From NCBI GenBank assembly GCA_964547995.1, contig CAZJRB010000056.1, positions 1-46,461 on the forward strand: a stretch of DNA of 46,461 nucleotides, given 5' to 3'. The notes below the pieces were generated by a model. That model was not told where the DNA came from, searched no databases, and saw only the letters and a list, made by a program, of their open reading frames with translations. The position numbers and the translations under genes are program-made. Shown here in pieces: positions 1-8,959 of this stretch (position 1 is its first letter; the number at the start of each line of letters is the position of its first letter). Origin of the DNA: CAZJRB01 sp964547995 (GTDB lineage: Bacteria; Planctomycetota; Planctomycetia; Pirellulales; Thermoguttaceae).

Positions 1-64
1 GCCCTTGGCCCGCCGCAAACGACCGCGTGAAATGTGCAAAACCCGAACTTAGGCAATTCGCAGC

Positions 65-1045
65 TTATTTTTTGGCCGGTTTTTGGGCGGCTTTCTTGGC
101 GGCTTCGGCCTTCCGCTTTGCCTCCTCGGCTCGCTTTCGTTCGTCGGCCTGGCGTTTGGCTTCGGCGGCTTTCTTGGCGGCTTCGGCCCGTCGCTTGGCT
201 TCGGCGGCGCGTCGTTCGGCTGCGGCCTTTGCTTTTGCCTCGTAGTCGGCCTTTCGCTTGGCGGCGATCTGTTTCTTTTCCTCCTCGGCCTTGGCGGCGG
301 CAGCGACGGCTTGTTTCTGGGCCTCGTCGGCCCGCTTTTTGGCTTCGATCGCTCGTTTTTCCGCTTCGGCCAGCGCGGCTTTGGCCCGCTCGAGATCCCT
401 TTGGGCCTGGTAGGCCCTGCCCTTCATTTCCTCCGCCCGGTGCTTGAGCATGTAGGCCATTCGTGCGGCTGGGGGGAGCCTTCGCAGGAAGTCGGCGCGT
501 GCTTGGGCGGCCCGCTTGGCGCGTTCGGCCCTGGCGGCTTCTTCGGCACTCTTGCTTTTTGGAGCGGTTTTCTTCGGGTGCGGATTGCCGGCGCGTTTTC
601 GCGACTCGGCCTTTTTTCTGGCCTCGGCGGCTTTTTTGGCTTCGGCTGCGCGGCGTGCCTCGATTTCGGCTTTTCGCCTGGTGGCCAACTCCTTGGCCTC
701 AGCTTCGGCCTTGGCGGCCATCTCTTTTTCGACTTTTTCGGCTCCTTCGAGGTATTTCTTGGCCCCGGCGAGCCGCCGTTCGAGCGATTCCAATTGCCCT
801 TTGGCAACGGAAACACTTCGTTGCGTGTCGTAGAGTTTCTTCTTGGCCTCACGGGTTCTCTGCTTTGCTTCTTCGGCCCTGCGGGCCCAGGGCGGCAGCT
901 TCGGGGCCTGCGGACGCTTGGCCGCCGACTTCTTCGCCGACGCACTCTTCACTGTCGGCTTGGCGTCGCTCTTCTTCGAACAGGCATAGGCCACGCCAAA
1001 ACCCAAGCCGAGAATCAAAGCGACGGACAGCAACGGTCTTACCAT
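65..1045 (-). CDS. Ala/Lys/Glu-rich coiled-coil lipoprotein-like protein
   Basis: A 326-residue protein starting with a short basic stretch, a hydrophobic segment and Ala-Tyr-Ala-Cys at about residues 19-22, which resembles a lipoprotein signal although the lipobox is not ideal. Nearly all the rest is charged helical sequence rich in Ala, Lys, Glu and Arg, with repeated AEAKRRAEAAKKA-type runs that predict long coiled coils; it ends in KPAKK. The start at 1045 is chosen because AAGGAG lies about 9 bases upstream and a signal sequence follows directly; a longer open frame upstream has no such support. I do not recognise a family. Such low-complexity helices often give false matches to TolA-like proteins, so a structural envelope role is only a guess. 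Confidence 0.7.
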   Translation of the reverse strand: MVRPLLSVALILGLGFGVAYACSKKSDAKPTVKSASAKKSAAKRPQAPKLPPWARRAEEAKQRTREAKKKLYDTQRSVSVAKGQLESLERRLAGAKKYLEGAEKVEKEMAAKAEAEAKELATRRKAEIEARRAAEAKKAAEARKKAESRKRAGNPHPKKTAPKSKSAEEAARAERAKRAAQARADFLRRLPPAARMAYMLKHRAEEMKGRAYQAQRDLERAKAALAEAEKRAIEAKKRADEAQKQAVAAAAKAEEEKKQIAAKRKADYEAKAKAAAERRAAEAKRRAEAAKKAAEAKRQADERKRAEEAKRKAEAAKKAAQKPAKK

Positions 1046-1095
1046 GACGACACTCCTTTTGCTAATGGTGGGAAAGTGGAATGTACAGAAAACGT

Positions 1096-1121
1096 TGTAA
1101 AGCCGCGACCAGTGGTCGCGG
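1096..1121 (+). repeat. Palindromic repeat family A, left arm
   Basis: The arm reads TGTAAAGCCGCGACC, then AG, then TGGTCGCGG. It contains a CCGCGACC/GGTCGCGG palindrome and pairs in inverted orientation with 1202-1232. It lies upstream of the coiled-coil gene on the minus strand and downstream of the PQQ-propeller gene. Further copies lie at 7683-7709 and 38851-38937. Confidence 0.75.
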
Positions 1122-1201
1122 AAGCCCACGGTAAATGTATCTGATACGATCGTGGAACGCCGGTTTGGCGGACTGTCTGTTGACCATCCTGTTTCCCGCT
1201 T

Positions 1202-1232
1202 CTCCGCGACCATTGGTCGCGGCTTTACATTG
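1202..1232 (-). repeat. Palindromic repeat family A, right arm
   Basis: This is the inverted partner of 1096-1121. Read on the minus strand it is TGTAAAGCCGCGACC followed by AATGGTCGCGG. About 80 bases without a gene separate the two arms. The pair together has the layout of a small REP/BIME-like element. Confidence 0.75.
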
Positions 1233-1244
1233 TTCGGCCGATCC

Positions 1245-2882
1245 TCAAGGATCGGATGTTTGTAACGCAGTCGGGCCGCCGCCGGTCGCGCCGGCCTTGA
1301 CGGCCCAGAGATATTGCTGTGACCCGACGTACAAAACGCCGTTGGCCGCGATCGGCGTCGAGTAGACCGGGGCGCCGAGGCGGATTTCGCCCAAGACCTT
1401 CGGTTCTCGTCCGGCGGCGAACACCCAAAAGTTTTTCTTCGTGCCGAGGTAGACCTTGCCGTCGACGATGAACGGGGAGCCCCAGGTCTCGGCCTTCGTC
1501 TCGTGGACCCAAACCGGCTTGCCCGTGTCGGCCTCGACGCAGTGCAACTGCCCGATGACGTCGGGGCAGTAGACCAACCCGCCGGCAACCGCGACGGTCG
1601 ACATGGTGCGGTCGAGGCCGTCGTAGGACCAGATTTTTCCGGTCTTGGTGATATCGCCGGTCTTGGTCGCGTCGATGCAATGGAGCATTCCACGGCCGCG
1701 GCCGTGGGCGGGGTCCTGGCCGATGGCCACATAGACGCGGCCCTGGTGGAAGACGGGGGTGGCGATGATCTGGCTCGGGCCGATATAGGTCCCGTCGTTT
1801 TTGTTGCCGCGGTTTTTGCGTTTGTCGCCGTCGTAGTAGGGGATCGGTTTGCCGTCGCGGAACCGGTACTCCGGCGGGTTGCAGTCGTAGGACCAGACCT
1901 TTTTCAGCTTCACCGGCTTCTCCGGTTTCTCGGCGAGTGCCTCCAGCGCGTAGCAGACGCCGTCGCCGCCGCCGAGGAAGATGAGCGTTTTATCTCCCAC
2001 CTTGCCGAGCGAAGGGGAACACCACTGCGCATGGAAGAGCCGCTTTCCAAGGTCCAGACCGTCGGTGGCCAGGAGCCGTCCGGTTTTTTTGTCGAGCACA
2101 ATCATGCCGGGGGCGTCCGGCGAAAGGACTTTCTTGTGCGGACCGTCCACGCCGTTGGAGGTGCTCGTGTAGAGCATATCGCCGTGGATCAGCACCGAGC
2201 AACTGGCGGCGTCGTGCGGCACGACCGCCACCTCCTCGATCATGTCGTAGACCCAGACGATGTCGGCATCGGTCTCTTCGAGTTCGACGGGTTTTTCGCC
2301 TGCCGAGACCATGTATTTCGCCTCGTCCTTGAAGGGCCCGGCGTTGCCGTCGGCCAGTCCGTGGACGTCGAGACAGACGACCTCGCAGGCACTGGAGACG
2401 ATGTAGACCCGGTTTCCGTCGACGGTGGGCGACGAGCAGGTTCCCAGCCACTGGTGGCCGTAGTGGGCGCCTTGGGGCACATTGGTTCGTTTGGGGGTGA
2501 CAAGTCGCCAGAGCAGCTTTCCGGTGGCCTCGTCGAAACACTGGACCAGCCCGCCGCGGCTCCGCTTGAAGCGGGGATTGCCGTTAAGCGTGATGTCGTC
2601 GGTGCCGACGAAGACGCGGCCGCCGGCCACCGTCGGGTTGCCGTAGGTTTGCGAGCCGAGGCGTGCGGTCCACTTGACGTTTTCGGTGGTTTCGGGATCG
2701 ATTCCGCCGCCGCTGGGGCGTTTTTTTCCGGGCACGAAGGAATCGGGCAGGCCGTTGGCGTCGGAGACCATATTTCGCCCGTCGCGGCCGCCCCATTGCG
2801 GCCAATCGGCGTCCTCGGCGGCGACGGACCCTCCCGCCAGCGCGACAACGAGATAGCACAATAGCGTTCTTTGCGTGAACAT
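1245..2882 (-). CDS. Secreted PQQ-binding-like beta-propeller protein
   Basis: A 545-residue protein with an N-terminal signal peptide (about residues 1-22, ending near VAAE) followed by WPQWGGRDGRN, the typical opening of planctomycete PQQ-like (BamB/alcohol-dehydrogenase-type) propellers. Blades repeat as AGGRVFVGTDD, VDGNRVYIVSS, GGLVYCPDVIGQLHC and VDGKVYLGTKKNFWVF. No quinoprotein catalytic residues can be assigned with confidence, so a binding or scaffold role is as likely as an enzyme. The start at 2882 begins the signal peptide; nine further in-frame residues upstream look unnatural. It lies 62 bases downstream of the DUF1080 gene on the same strand and probably shares its transcript. 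Confidence 0.85.
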   Translation of the reverse strand: MFTQRTLLCYLVVALAGGSVAAEDADWPQWGGRDGRNMVSDANGLPDSFVPGKKRPSGGGIDPETTENVKWTARLGSQTYGNPTVAGGRVFVGTDDITLNGNPRFKRSRGGLVQCFDEATGKLLWRLVTPKRTNVPQGAHYGHQWLGTCSSPTVDGNRVYIVSSACEVVCLDVHGLADGNAGPFKDEAKYMVSAGEKPVELEETDADIVWVYDMIEEVAVVPHDAASCSVLIHGDMLYTSTSNGVDGPHKKVLSPDAPGMIVLDKKTGRLLATDGLDLGKRLFHAQWCSPSLGKVGDKTLIFLGGGDGVCYALEALAEKPEKPVKLKKVWSYDCNPPEYRFRDGKPIPYYDGDKRKNRGNKNDGTYIGPSQIIATPVFHQGRVYVAIGQDPAHGRGRGMLHCIDATKTGDITKTGKIWSYDGLDRTMSTVAVAGGLVYCPDVIGQLHCVEADTGKPVWVHETKAETWGSPFIVDGKVYLGTKKNFWVFAAGREPKVLGEIRLGAPVYSTPIAANGVLYVGSQQYLWAVKAGATGGGPTALQTSDP

Positions 2883-2901
2883 AGACGCTTTCGTGTGGCT
2901 C

Positions 2902-2941
2902 AGTTGCAAGCGGCTGCTCTATTGCGAAGCCGCAAGCGACT
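2902..2941. repeat. Imperfect inverted repeat in the DUF1080-PQQ spacer
   Basis: Two 14-base arms (2902-2915, AGTTGCAAGCGGCT; 2928-2941, AGCCGCAAGCGACT) can pair with three mismatches around a 12-base loop. The hairpin fills most of the 62-base spacer between two co-directional genes and could affect transcript processing, or could be another small palindromic repeat. Confidence 0.5.
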
Positions 2942-2944
2942 GCC

Positions 2945-4270
2945 CTACTTGTCCTTCTTGCCTTCCTTGCGGAGGATGGGGATCAGGACGATGTTACGGA
3001 CTTCCTTTTGCGATCCTTCGGCCTGGAGGCAGATCTTGCCCGGCGTTTCCAGAAGATCGGCGCCCTTGTTCTGCACGAGTTCGTTGACTTTGATTTCCAG
3101 GTCGCCGCCGTCGAGCGTGATTTCGTACTGGTTCCACTCGCCGAGCGGTTTTTCGTTGGACGGGTGAAGCTTCGGGGTATAGCGTCCGCGGTTCCGGCCG
3201 GTTTCGATAGGGAACTTGTCGATACTGAAGATGTCACCCACCGAGCCGGTCATGCCCTGGGCTTCGATCGACTTGGGCCAGACCTTGTCCTCGCCGACCA
3301 TGCGGACCAGCACACCGCTGTTGCCCTTGGTCACGTGGCGGAACTGGAGCCTCAGGACGTAGTTGGTGAAGTCGTCCTTCGTGCGGATGTATCCGGCCGG
3401 TCTGCCCGAGTCGGCCAGGACGCCGTCCTTGACCGACCAGACGTCCTTCTGGTTATCGCCCGAGAAGGTCCAGCCGTCGAGGTTCTCGCCGTTGAACAGC
3501 CGGACGGCTTCGCCGTAGTCTTCCTTCAGCTCCTTGAGACGGATGTCTTTGAACTCGACGGTCATCGGCGGCCCGGCGTGGATTTGCAGTGCAAGGATGC
3601 CTTCCATCGCGCGGCCCTTCGGATCGTTGTCGATCATCTCGATCATTGGGTAGCCGTTCAGGAGATGGACGAGGTGATTGCCGCGGGCGGTGATCGTGTA
3701 CTCGTTCCAGTCCTTCATGTTGTAGTAGCCGGCCTCTTTCAGGGCCTTGACGTCGGAGACCTTGCCGACCACGTTTTTGTGGATTTTGCCGTCCTTGTCT
3801 TGCTCGACGACCATAAAGTCGCCGACGTTGACCATCCATCCGCGTCCGCGTTCGTGGTAGAGGAAGCCGACCTTGCCGGGGTTGTTCTCGACTTCGGCCT
3901 GGTATCCGCCGACCCGCCACTTGTCGGATTCCTTGCTGCGGTACTGGACGCCGGAGTTGCCGTTCTGGATGCGGAACTTGAGTTTGAGCACAAAGTTCTT
4001 CAGCTTGCCGCCGCGCCAGACACAGAAGGTGTTTCCGCGTGCGGGATTTTCTTTGGTGGTTTGGCCGCGGATTGCGCCGTCGACGACGGACCACAATCTC
4101 GGGTCGCCGTCCCAGCCGTCGAGGTTTTTGCCGTTGAAGATTTCGACGAATCCGGCTTCGTCGCCGGCCGGTGCGTCGGGTTTGTCGGCGGCATACGTCA
4201 AGCCCGCCAGGGCCGCGATTGCCAAAAGAATCACCATGCGACTGCCGGTCGATTTCCAGTGTCCGTTCAT
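2945..4270 (-). CDS. Secreted protein with two DUF1080 (3-keto-disaccharide hydrolase-type) domains
   Basis: A 441-residue protein with a signal peptide (hydrophobic VILLAIAALAGLTYA at about residues 13-27) and two consecutive concanavalin-like DUF1080 domains. The first, about residues 38-235, opens with FVEIFNGKNLDGWDG and contains NGNSGVQYRS. The second, about 250-430, opens with VRLFNGENLDGWTF and contains KGNSGVLVRM. LFNGxxLDGW and GNSGV are hallmarks of the family, which includes 3-keto-glucoside hydrolases and is greatly expanded in Planctomycetes. The start is fixed by AAAGGAGG seven bases upstream. It is the first gene of a likely two-gene transcript with the PQQ propeller. An outer-surface or periplasmic role in sugar breakdown is inferred; the substrate is unknown. 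Confidence 0.9.
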   Translation of the reverse strand: MNGHWKSTGSRMVILLAIAALAGLTYAADKPDAPAGDEAGFVEIFNGKNLDGWDGDPRLWSVVDGAIRGQTTKENPARGNTFCVWRGGKLKNFVLKLKFRIQNGNSGVQYRSKESDKWRVGGYQAEVENNPGKVGFLYHERGRGWMVNVGDFMVVEQDKDGKIHKNVVGKVSDVKALKEAGYYNMKDWNEYTITARGNHLVHLLNGYPMIEMIDNDPKGRAMEGILALQIHAGPPMTVEFKDIRLKELKEDYGEAVRLFNGENLDGWTFSGDNQKDVWSVKDGVLADSGRPAGYIRTKDDFTNYVLRLQFRHVTKGNSGVLVRMVGEDKVWPKSIEAQGMTGSVGDIFSIDKFPIETGRNRGRYTPKLHPSNEKPLGEWNQYEITLDGGDLEIKVNELVQNKGADLLETPGKICLQAEGSQKEVRNIVLIPILRKEGKKDK

Positions 4271-4317
4271 CAGATACCTCCTTTGCGGTTTTTCCTGGAG
4301 CCCAGGCCGCGCAACCA

Positions 4318-4346
4318 ATCATAGTGCTGTCGACGGCGATTGTCAA
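4318..4346 (-). promoter_or_regulatory. Sigma70-type promoter of the DUF1080-PQQ transcript
   Basis: Read on the minus strand: TTGACA (4346-4341), a 17-base spacer, TATGAT (4323-4318). This is close to the bacterial consensus and would give a leader of about 40 bases ending in the strong AAAGGAGG ribosome-binding site. Confidence 0.7.
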
Positions 4347-4429
4347 TCACGGCGGCAATTCCCGGTGGATTGCCCGGCCGGGCCGCCGATTCGTAACTCG
4401 AAATGGGGGGCAGCTCAAACGTTCACTCG

Positions 4430-5638
4430 CTACTTTTCCCCCACTGTGAGCGTGAAAGGGAAGTTTTCGTACGGCACGCTGATGGCGGTTGCCGAGTATT
4501 TCCACTTGCCCTTTTTCGCCTGGGAAATCTCGATCACGACGGTGGAAGTACCGGTCTTTTCGTAGTTTTTGCCCGCGGGGTCGGTGACGACCAGTTTCAG
4601 CTCGGCGCCGCGGTTGGCGAATCCAAGGACGAACTGTAGATGTCGCCGGCCGCGGCAGTTGTAGACTTGGATATCCGTCTGTTGCCGGCCGGACGCGCTG
4701 AGCAGATTTCGATCGACGGGCGAGAAGCCGCCGCGGACCATCGTTTGGTGGATCTCGGCGTCGGTGTGCGCGGTCACCGTTGCAAAGACGAGGTACCGGA
4801 GCAGTTCCTGCTCCGTTTCGCTGTCCTGCTTTTCGTTGTGGAACGAGGTGAAGATAACGTTGCCGTTTCGGTAGGGGAACTCGACGAGCAAGGGCGCGGT
4901 CATTCGGCCTTTCTTGGCGGTGTCGAACGTGCCGACCAGCAGGGCGTTGACTTCCGGTCCGGCAAATGCGGCGGAGTGCCAGTCGTCCTTGTCGAAATGG
5001 AGTTCGATTTCATCTTGCCCCAGCCGGCGGCGCAGGCCCATGTCGACTACATCCGCCGTGACCGACCCTTTTTTTCCTTTGGCAATCTTGTCGCGGTCGA
5101 GGAGTTCTTCAAACGCGAACACGAGCAATGGGAATTGCCAATCGGAGACATAAAGCGTTCCCCCGTTGCCGACGTAGGTCCGCAGGCTGTGGCGAACCGT
5201 TTCGACCAGGTCTTCTCGGGCGTCGGCCGTCTTGCCGCCGCGACGGTCGCTCTCCTTCTGCCGGCTGGACCATTCCTCCGGCGCTAACCCGCTAGTGAGG
5301 AAGACGACGTCGTATTGGCCCAGCAACTCGGGGTCCAGGACGTCGTCCATCTCGATTTCCTCGTACTGGTAGCCTTTGCCGAAGGAATCGAGCAGCTTGC
5401 CGATATCGTCAAACTCGGGCGGGGTGACGGCCAGTCGCAGGGGTGCGAGTTGGACGATCTCCGTGGAGCCCCTGCACAGGTCGAGAAGGAACACGAGCCC
5501 CAGCGCCAAGAGCAGTCCGCCGGCAATCCCCGCATCGATCCCGAAACGCCTCGGCGGCATGCCGAAGATCAGCCGGTTGTTGCACCGGGGGCATGCTCTA
5601 GCCGAGATCGGGTTGTCCTGGCCGCAGGTACAACGCAT
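4430..5638 (-). CDS. Zinc-ribbon, membrane-anchored protein with amidotransferase-like domain
   Basis: A 402-residue protein. It begins with a short zinc ribbon (Cys3-x-Cys5 and Cys17-x2-Cys20), followed by one membrane segment (about residues 34-54). A Rossmann-like domain follows (about 60-290; QYDVVFLTSGLAPEEW, GGTLYVSDW, NGNVIFTSFH) that resembles glutamine-amidotransferase/ThuA-like folds used to sense or bind rather than catalyse. The C-terminal 100 residues look like a beta-sandwich (LVVTDPAGKNYEK). The start at 5638 places the zinc ribbon at the N-terminus; no good ribosome-binding site is visible because a GAGAGT-type repeat lies just upstream. It follows the PP2C gene by 90 bases on the same strand and is probably the last gene of the kinase/vWA/PP2C operon. 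The fold assignment is tentative. Confidence 0.65.
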   Translation of the reverse strand: MRCTCGQDNPISARACPRCNNRLIFGMPPRRFGIDAGIAGGLLLALGLVFLLDLCRGSTEIVQLAPLRLAVTPPEFDDIGKLLDSFGKGYQYEEIEMDDVLDPELLGQYDVVFLTSGLAPEEWSSRQKESDRRGGKTADAREDLVETVRHSLRTYVGNGGTLYVSDWQFPLLVFAFEELLDRDKIAKGKKGSVTADVVDMGLRRRLGQDEIELHFDKDDWHSAAFAGPEVNALLVGTFDTAKKGRMTAPLLVEFPYRNGNVIFTSFHNEKQDSETEQELLRYLVFATVTAHTDAEIHQTMVRGGFSPVDRNLLSASGRQQTDIQVYNCRGRRHLQFVLGFANRGAELKLVVTDPAGKNYEKTGTSTVVIEISQAKKGKWKYSATAISVPYENFPFTLTVGEK

Positions 5639-5640
5639 GG

Positions 5641-5687
5641 TTGAGTTGAGAGTCAAGAGTTGAGAGTGGAGAGTCCAGAGTCGAGGG
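5641..5687. repeat. Degenerate GAGAGT/CAGAGT simple repeat
   Basis: The 46 bases just upstream of the start at 5638 consist of near-copies of a heptamer-like unit (GAGAGTC, AGAGTTG, GAGAGTGG, AGAGTCGAG). Fragments of similar sequence occur at about 40661-40673 and 36704-36718. It takes the place of a normal leader and ribosome-binding site. Confidence 0.5.
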
Positions 5688-5728
5688 TTCTCTCTCCCGG
5701 CGGTCCTCTGCCCTCTGCCATCTTCCCT

Positions 5729-6835
5729 CTATTTTTTCTTCTTGAACTTTTTCATCCAGCCTTTGAGGCTGCGCATCGCTTTGCCGGACGCGAGTTCGAT
5801 GCCTTCGGCCAATTGCTCGCCGGCCGTCTTGAACTTGTCTTTCCAGTCTTCATCTTTTTCATCCGGCTCTTCCCGCTCTTCCTCGTATTCTTCTTCGTAC
5901 TCTTCCTCCTCGGGCTCTTCGTATTCTTGTTCCTCGGGAGCAGCTCTCTGCCCGGCCGCTTTCGGCCGAACCTCGCGGGTCTCGGCCGGTGCTGCTTGGA
6001 CGGGTTTCGCCGGTTCTGCTGTCGCCCCTTTGGCGGGCACAAACGTGTTCGGGGAGCCTTCGAGCGACCGTACCCGGGTCCCTTCGGCAAGGACCCTCAA
6101 CAACACTAAAGTTGCATCGTCGTAGCGCATTGCCCTCGACTCGCGGAGTTCGTTGATTTCCGCGAGCCACTGCTCTTCGGTCATGCTCCAATAGTCGTTC
6201 CAGTTTGGCGGGTTGCCTTCTTCGGCCCGTCGCAGGGCCCAATCGGCGATGGCGTCGGTGCAGAGCACGATCACGTCGTCCACGTAGCACTGCACGTCGA
6301 GTTCGTGGAACTCGAGGTAGTCGTCGCGATTCAGGTCGACGCTTCCCAGCACGATGGGGTTGGCTTCGAGTTCTTTCGCCCGTTCGATGGGAAAGGACCG
6401 GACGGTTTCCCCGCCGCGGATATGGAACAGGCAGCTATCGCCGATAGCGAAGCCGTGGAGGCGGTAGGCCCCAAACCCCTCGGCTTCCTCCTCTTCGACC
6501 GGCAGCAGCCGGATCCAAAGCAGCGTGGAGAAGGCCCCGTTGGGTAGCTTGGCCTTTTGGAACCACGCCAGCCCGCTCGTGTCGATCTGGGCCGACCACT
6601 CTTGGCGCCGCTCGGCGAGCCACTGGGTAAAGAAGTCCTTTTGACCGGGGTTGGGCGGGTCGGCCACAACGGACAACGTGACGATCTGCGCCCATTGCCG
6701 CGAGAACAGCGCCGAAGAGACCCCGTCGGCCACCGCCGCAATCCCACCGGCGGCGTTCAGACCGAACGCGTCCTGAAACTGTTCGGGATGTTGGGGATCC
6801 TTGGCAAGTACGAACGCCCGTGTTTCAAATGGCAT
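5729..6835 (-). CDS. PP2C-family protein phosphatase (TerY-P triad)
   Basis: A 368-residue protein of the metal-dependent PP2C Ser/Thr phosphatase family. Metal-binding motifs are visible: QDAFG with Asp22, VADGVS with Asp37-Gly38, LCTDAIADW with Asp in the middle, and YDDATLVLL near residue 240. The catalytic domain ends by about residue 250. The remaining 120 residues are a low-complexity tail, first Pro/Ala-rich, then very acidic, then basic (KKFKKKK end), which could bind nucleic acid, membrane or partners. It lies 33 bases downstream of the larger vWA gene. In TerY-P triads a PP2C phosphatase opposes a linked kinase; that role is inferred from gene order. Confidence 0.85.
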   Translation of the reverse strand: MPFETRAFVLAKDPQHPEQFQDAFGLNAAGGIAAVADGVSSALFSRQWAQIVTLSVVADPPNPGQKDFFTQWLAERRQEWSAQIDTSGLAWFQKAKLPNGAFSTLLWIRLLPVEEEEAEGFGAYRLHGFAIGDSCLFHIRGGETVRSFPIERAKELEANPIVLGSVDLNRDDYLEFHELDVQCYVDDVIVLCTDAIADWALRRAEEGNPPNWNDYWSMTEEQWLAEINELRESRAMRYDDATLVLLRVLAEGTRVRSLEGSPNTFVPAKGATAEPAKPVQAAPAETREVRPKAAGQRAAPEEQEYEEPEEEEYEEEYEEEREEPDEKDEDWKDKFKTAGEQLAEGIELASGKAMRSLKGWMKKFKKKK

Positions 6836-6868
6836 CGGTCGGTTCCGTTCTAGTAGGGTCCAGGTTTC

Positions 6869-8935
6869 CTATGGGGAACTGTCAGGCTCGCTCGGCATGC
6901 AAGCAAGTATACCATCAAGCAGCAGATCAAACTTGCCGTTGACGACCATTCCTCGCGAGTCGGGTTTTACGATGGGTTTCCCGGCGGCCAGGGCCTCCGC
7001 ACCCAGCAACGGGCTGCTCAACTGCCAAAGCTGCTGCAACGTCGGGTCGTCGATGCCCGTCGGTTGGTTCGGGTATGCCAGCGAGCGATGCGGGACGGCG
7101 GTCACGACCAGGTGATAGAGTCGTGCATTCGGGACGGCCTGGCGCAGTTCGTTCGTGTCGGCAATTCCGCGACCGAGATACAGGATTACGGGCGGGACGG
7201 TGCTACCCGGATGGCGTCCGCCCCAATCGGCGACCAGTGCGGCCGCCGCCTGATATGCGGGCGACATGGCGGCCGGGCCGGTCGGCGGCAAGTCGACGTA
7301 AATCGGTTTCTTGCGGTTGAACTCGATAAGCCCGCCGATCCCGTTGGAGATCATCTCCTTCACCTGGTCGATGCGGATCGCCCCGTCGGCCAGTTCGGCG
7401 TCGCCGGCAAACGTTGTTCCGGCCAACGGACCGGCGAAGGTGGTTTGCACGTCGCTTTGCCCTGTCGGATCGGCGCCGCAGAGGACAATGGCGGTTTCGA
7501 GCTTTCCCCCGCCGTGCTTGGCGATTTGGCCGAGCAGGTCGTTGGCGTGCCCCTGGAGTCGCGACCAGACATTCGCCTGGTCTTCGTCGGCCGGATTGTC
7601 GACGGAGCGATCCATGACCAGCACGACCAAAGCGACCGTTCCGGCCGGTGTTGCCGGTGTTTGAGGCGTTTGTTCCACGACCGGCGCGACCACCGGTCGC
7701 GGCTTTATGGTGTCCTGGTCGACGGGTGTTATGGGATTCTGGTCCACGAGCGTCAGGGGATTCTGGCCAGCCGGCGCCGTTGGTTGTTCGGTTGTTTGCG
7801 GTACCGGGGTATTCGGAATCACGGGCTGAATGAGCGGTTCGGCGGAGGTCAGTGCGGCCGACTGGTCGACGGTTAGCGCGGCCGACGGGTTGGGAACCTG
7901 CGTGGCCGGCTGGGCAGGTACTTGTGTGGACCATGCGGGAGTCTGCGTGGCGGGCTGGTCCGGAGCTTGCCCCGTTGCTTGAGGCGTCTCTTGTCCCGGA
8001 GCCCCAAACTGGGGAACCGTTGCGGAACTCTCCATCTGTACCCCTGCTTCTCCTCCCGGCGCCATCGGCAGAGTCGGTTGATATGCCGGAAACGCCTTCA
8101 CCATGGAAAGGAACCGTATGAGATCAACCATTGCGGCGTTGTAGATCATCCCCCGGGCGCCTGGAATCACCGATATATTGAACTGCTGCAACGACTGGGC
8201 GAGCGGTTCGGGGAGATAGCCCGACCACTGGAAGATTTCCTGAATCGCCCCGGGCGGGAGATGACCGTTGGTTGCCGGATAGAGGATCGGTGGAACCTGA
8301 GGAGTCGATTTGAGATGGGCATGGAAGACCAAAGGCTGGCCGCCGACACATTGGAGTTGATAAATCCCGCCGAGTCCCGGCTGGAGCGATTCGCCGTCGG
8401 GCAGTTCGCCCAGCAGGCTGATCAGCAACGGCTGCTTCGGGGTGATGCCGGGGGTCGTCAACCAGGCGGTCAACAGCGATTGGCAGTATTGATAGCCGGG
8501 CGCCGACGATGCGGGGCCGCCGAGCGCCGGCACATACCAGACGGGGAACTTGATCGGCTCTTTGCGGGCAACACCGATTCCGCCCGGGGCGGGAACCTTG
8601 CGCATGCGCTCTTCCACGGTAACGGGCGAGTCGGCCAGTTGGCTGGTGTGGACGAAGGTGCAGCCGGTCAGCGAACCTCCCCAGCGGCAGCCGACGTCCA
8701 CGCCCCCCCGGCCGTTGCCGCGATAGCCCGCCACCGCCACGTCGAGATTTGCGTCGGAGAGTTGGTTCAGCAGCGAATTGACGGCGGTGGCGATGCTGTC
8801 GGCCTTCGACTTTTTTCCGGCCCCTACGCGGGCATTCATGTCGGGCGTCTCGTCGATCAGGAAGATCACACACCCGGCGCTGCCGGCGGACCCGGTGGCG
8901 GGCGTTGCAGCATCTTGACCCGGGCTCTCGAACAT
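6869..8935 (-). CDS. Double vWA-domain protein with degenerate MIDAS motifs (TerY-like)
   Basis: A 688-residue protein with one vWA-type domain at each end. The N-terminal domain (about 20-295) has FLIDETPDM where the MIDAS motif DxSxS is expected. The C-terminal domain (about 430-680) has VMDRSVDN at Asp442. Both carry Asp in place of the last Ser, so metal binding may be altered or lost. The middle (about 300-425) is a Pro/Gln/Thr-rich linker that contains an in-frame palindromic repeat (7683-7709). Each vWA half ends in a block related to the neighbouring vWA protein: RGMIYNAAMVDLIRFL near 290 and RGMVVNGKFDLLL near 660. No signal peptide or membrane segment is seen. It lies 24 bases after the smaller vWA gene. 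Confidence 0.8.
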   Translation of the reverse strand: MFESPGQDAATPATGSAGSAGCVIFLIDETPDMNARVGAGKKSKADSIATAVNSLLNQLSDANLDVAVAGYRGNGRGGVDVGCRWGGSLTGCTFVHTSQLADSPVTVEERMRKVPAPGGIGVARKEPIKFPVWYVPALGGPASSAPGYQYCQSLLTAWLTTPGITPKQPLLISLLGELPDGESLQPGLGGIYQLQCVGGQPLVFHAHLKSTPQVPPILYPATNGHLPPGAIQEIFQWSGYLPEPLAQSLQQFNISVIPGARGMIYNAAMVDLIRFLSMVKAFPAYQPTLPMAPGGEAGVQMESSATVPQFGAPGQETPQATGQAPDQPATQTPAWSTQVPAQPATQVPNPSAALTVDQSAALTSAEPLIQPVIPNTPVPQTTEQPTAPAGQNPLTLVDQNPITPVDQDTIKPRPVVAPVVEQTPQTPATPAGTVALVVLVMDRSVDNPADEDQANVWSRLQGHANDLLGQIAKHGGGKLETAIVLCGADPTGQSDVQTTFAGPLAGTTFAGDAELADGAIRIDQVKEMISNGIGGLIEFNRKKPIYVDLPPTGPAAMSPAYQAAAALVADWGGRHPGSTVPPVILYLGRGIADTNELRQAVPNARLYHLVVTAVPHRSLAYPNQPTGIDDPTLQQLWQLSSPLLGAEALAAGKPIVKPDSRGMVVNGKFDLLLDGILACMPSEPDSSP
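7683..7709 (-). repeat. Family A palindromic repeat inserted in frame in a CDS
   Basis: These 27 bases match either 27-base arm at 38851-38937 at 26 of 27 positions. The element is a single arm, here translated in frame as IKPRPVVAP within the flexible linker of the double-vWA protein. An insertion of a multiple of three bases into a tolerant linker is the simplest explanation. Confidence 0.8.
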
Positions 8936-8959
8936 AATTTTCTCTTTCTCTCGTTGGGT

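Noticed and set aside
1046..1732. Upstream extension of the coiled-coil gene
   Set aside because: The extension crosses family A repeats and the PQQ gene on the same strand in another frame; the signal peptide and AAGGAG support the start at 1045.
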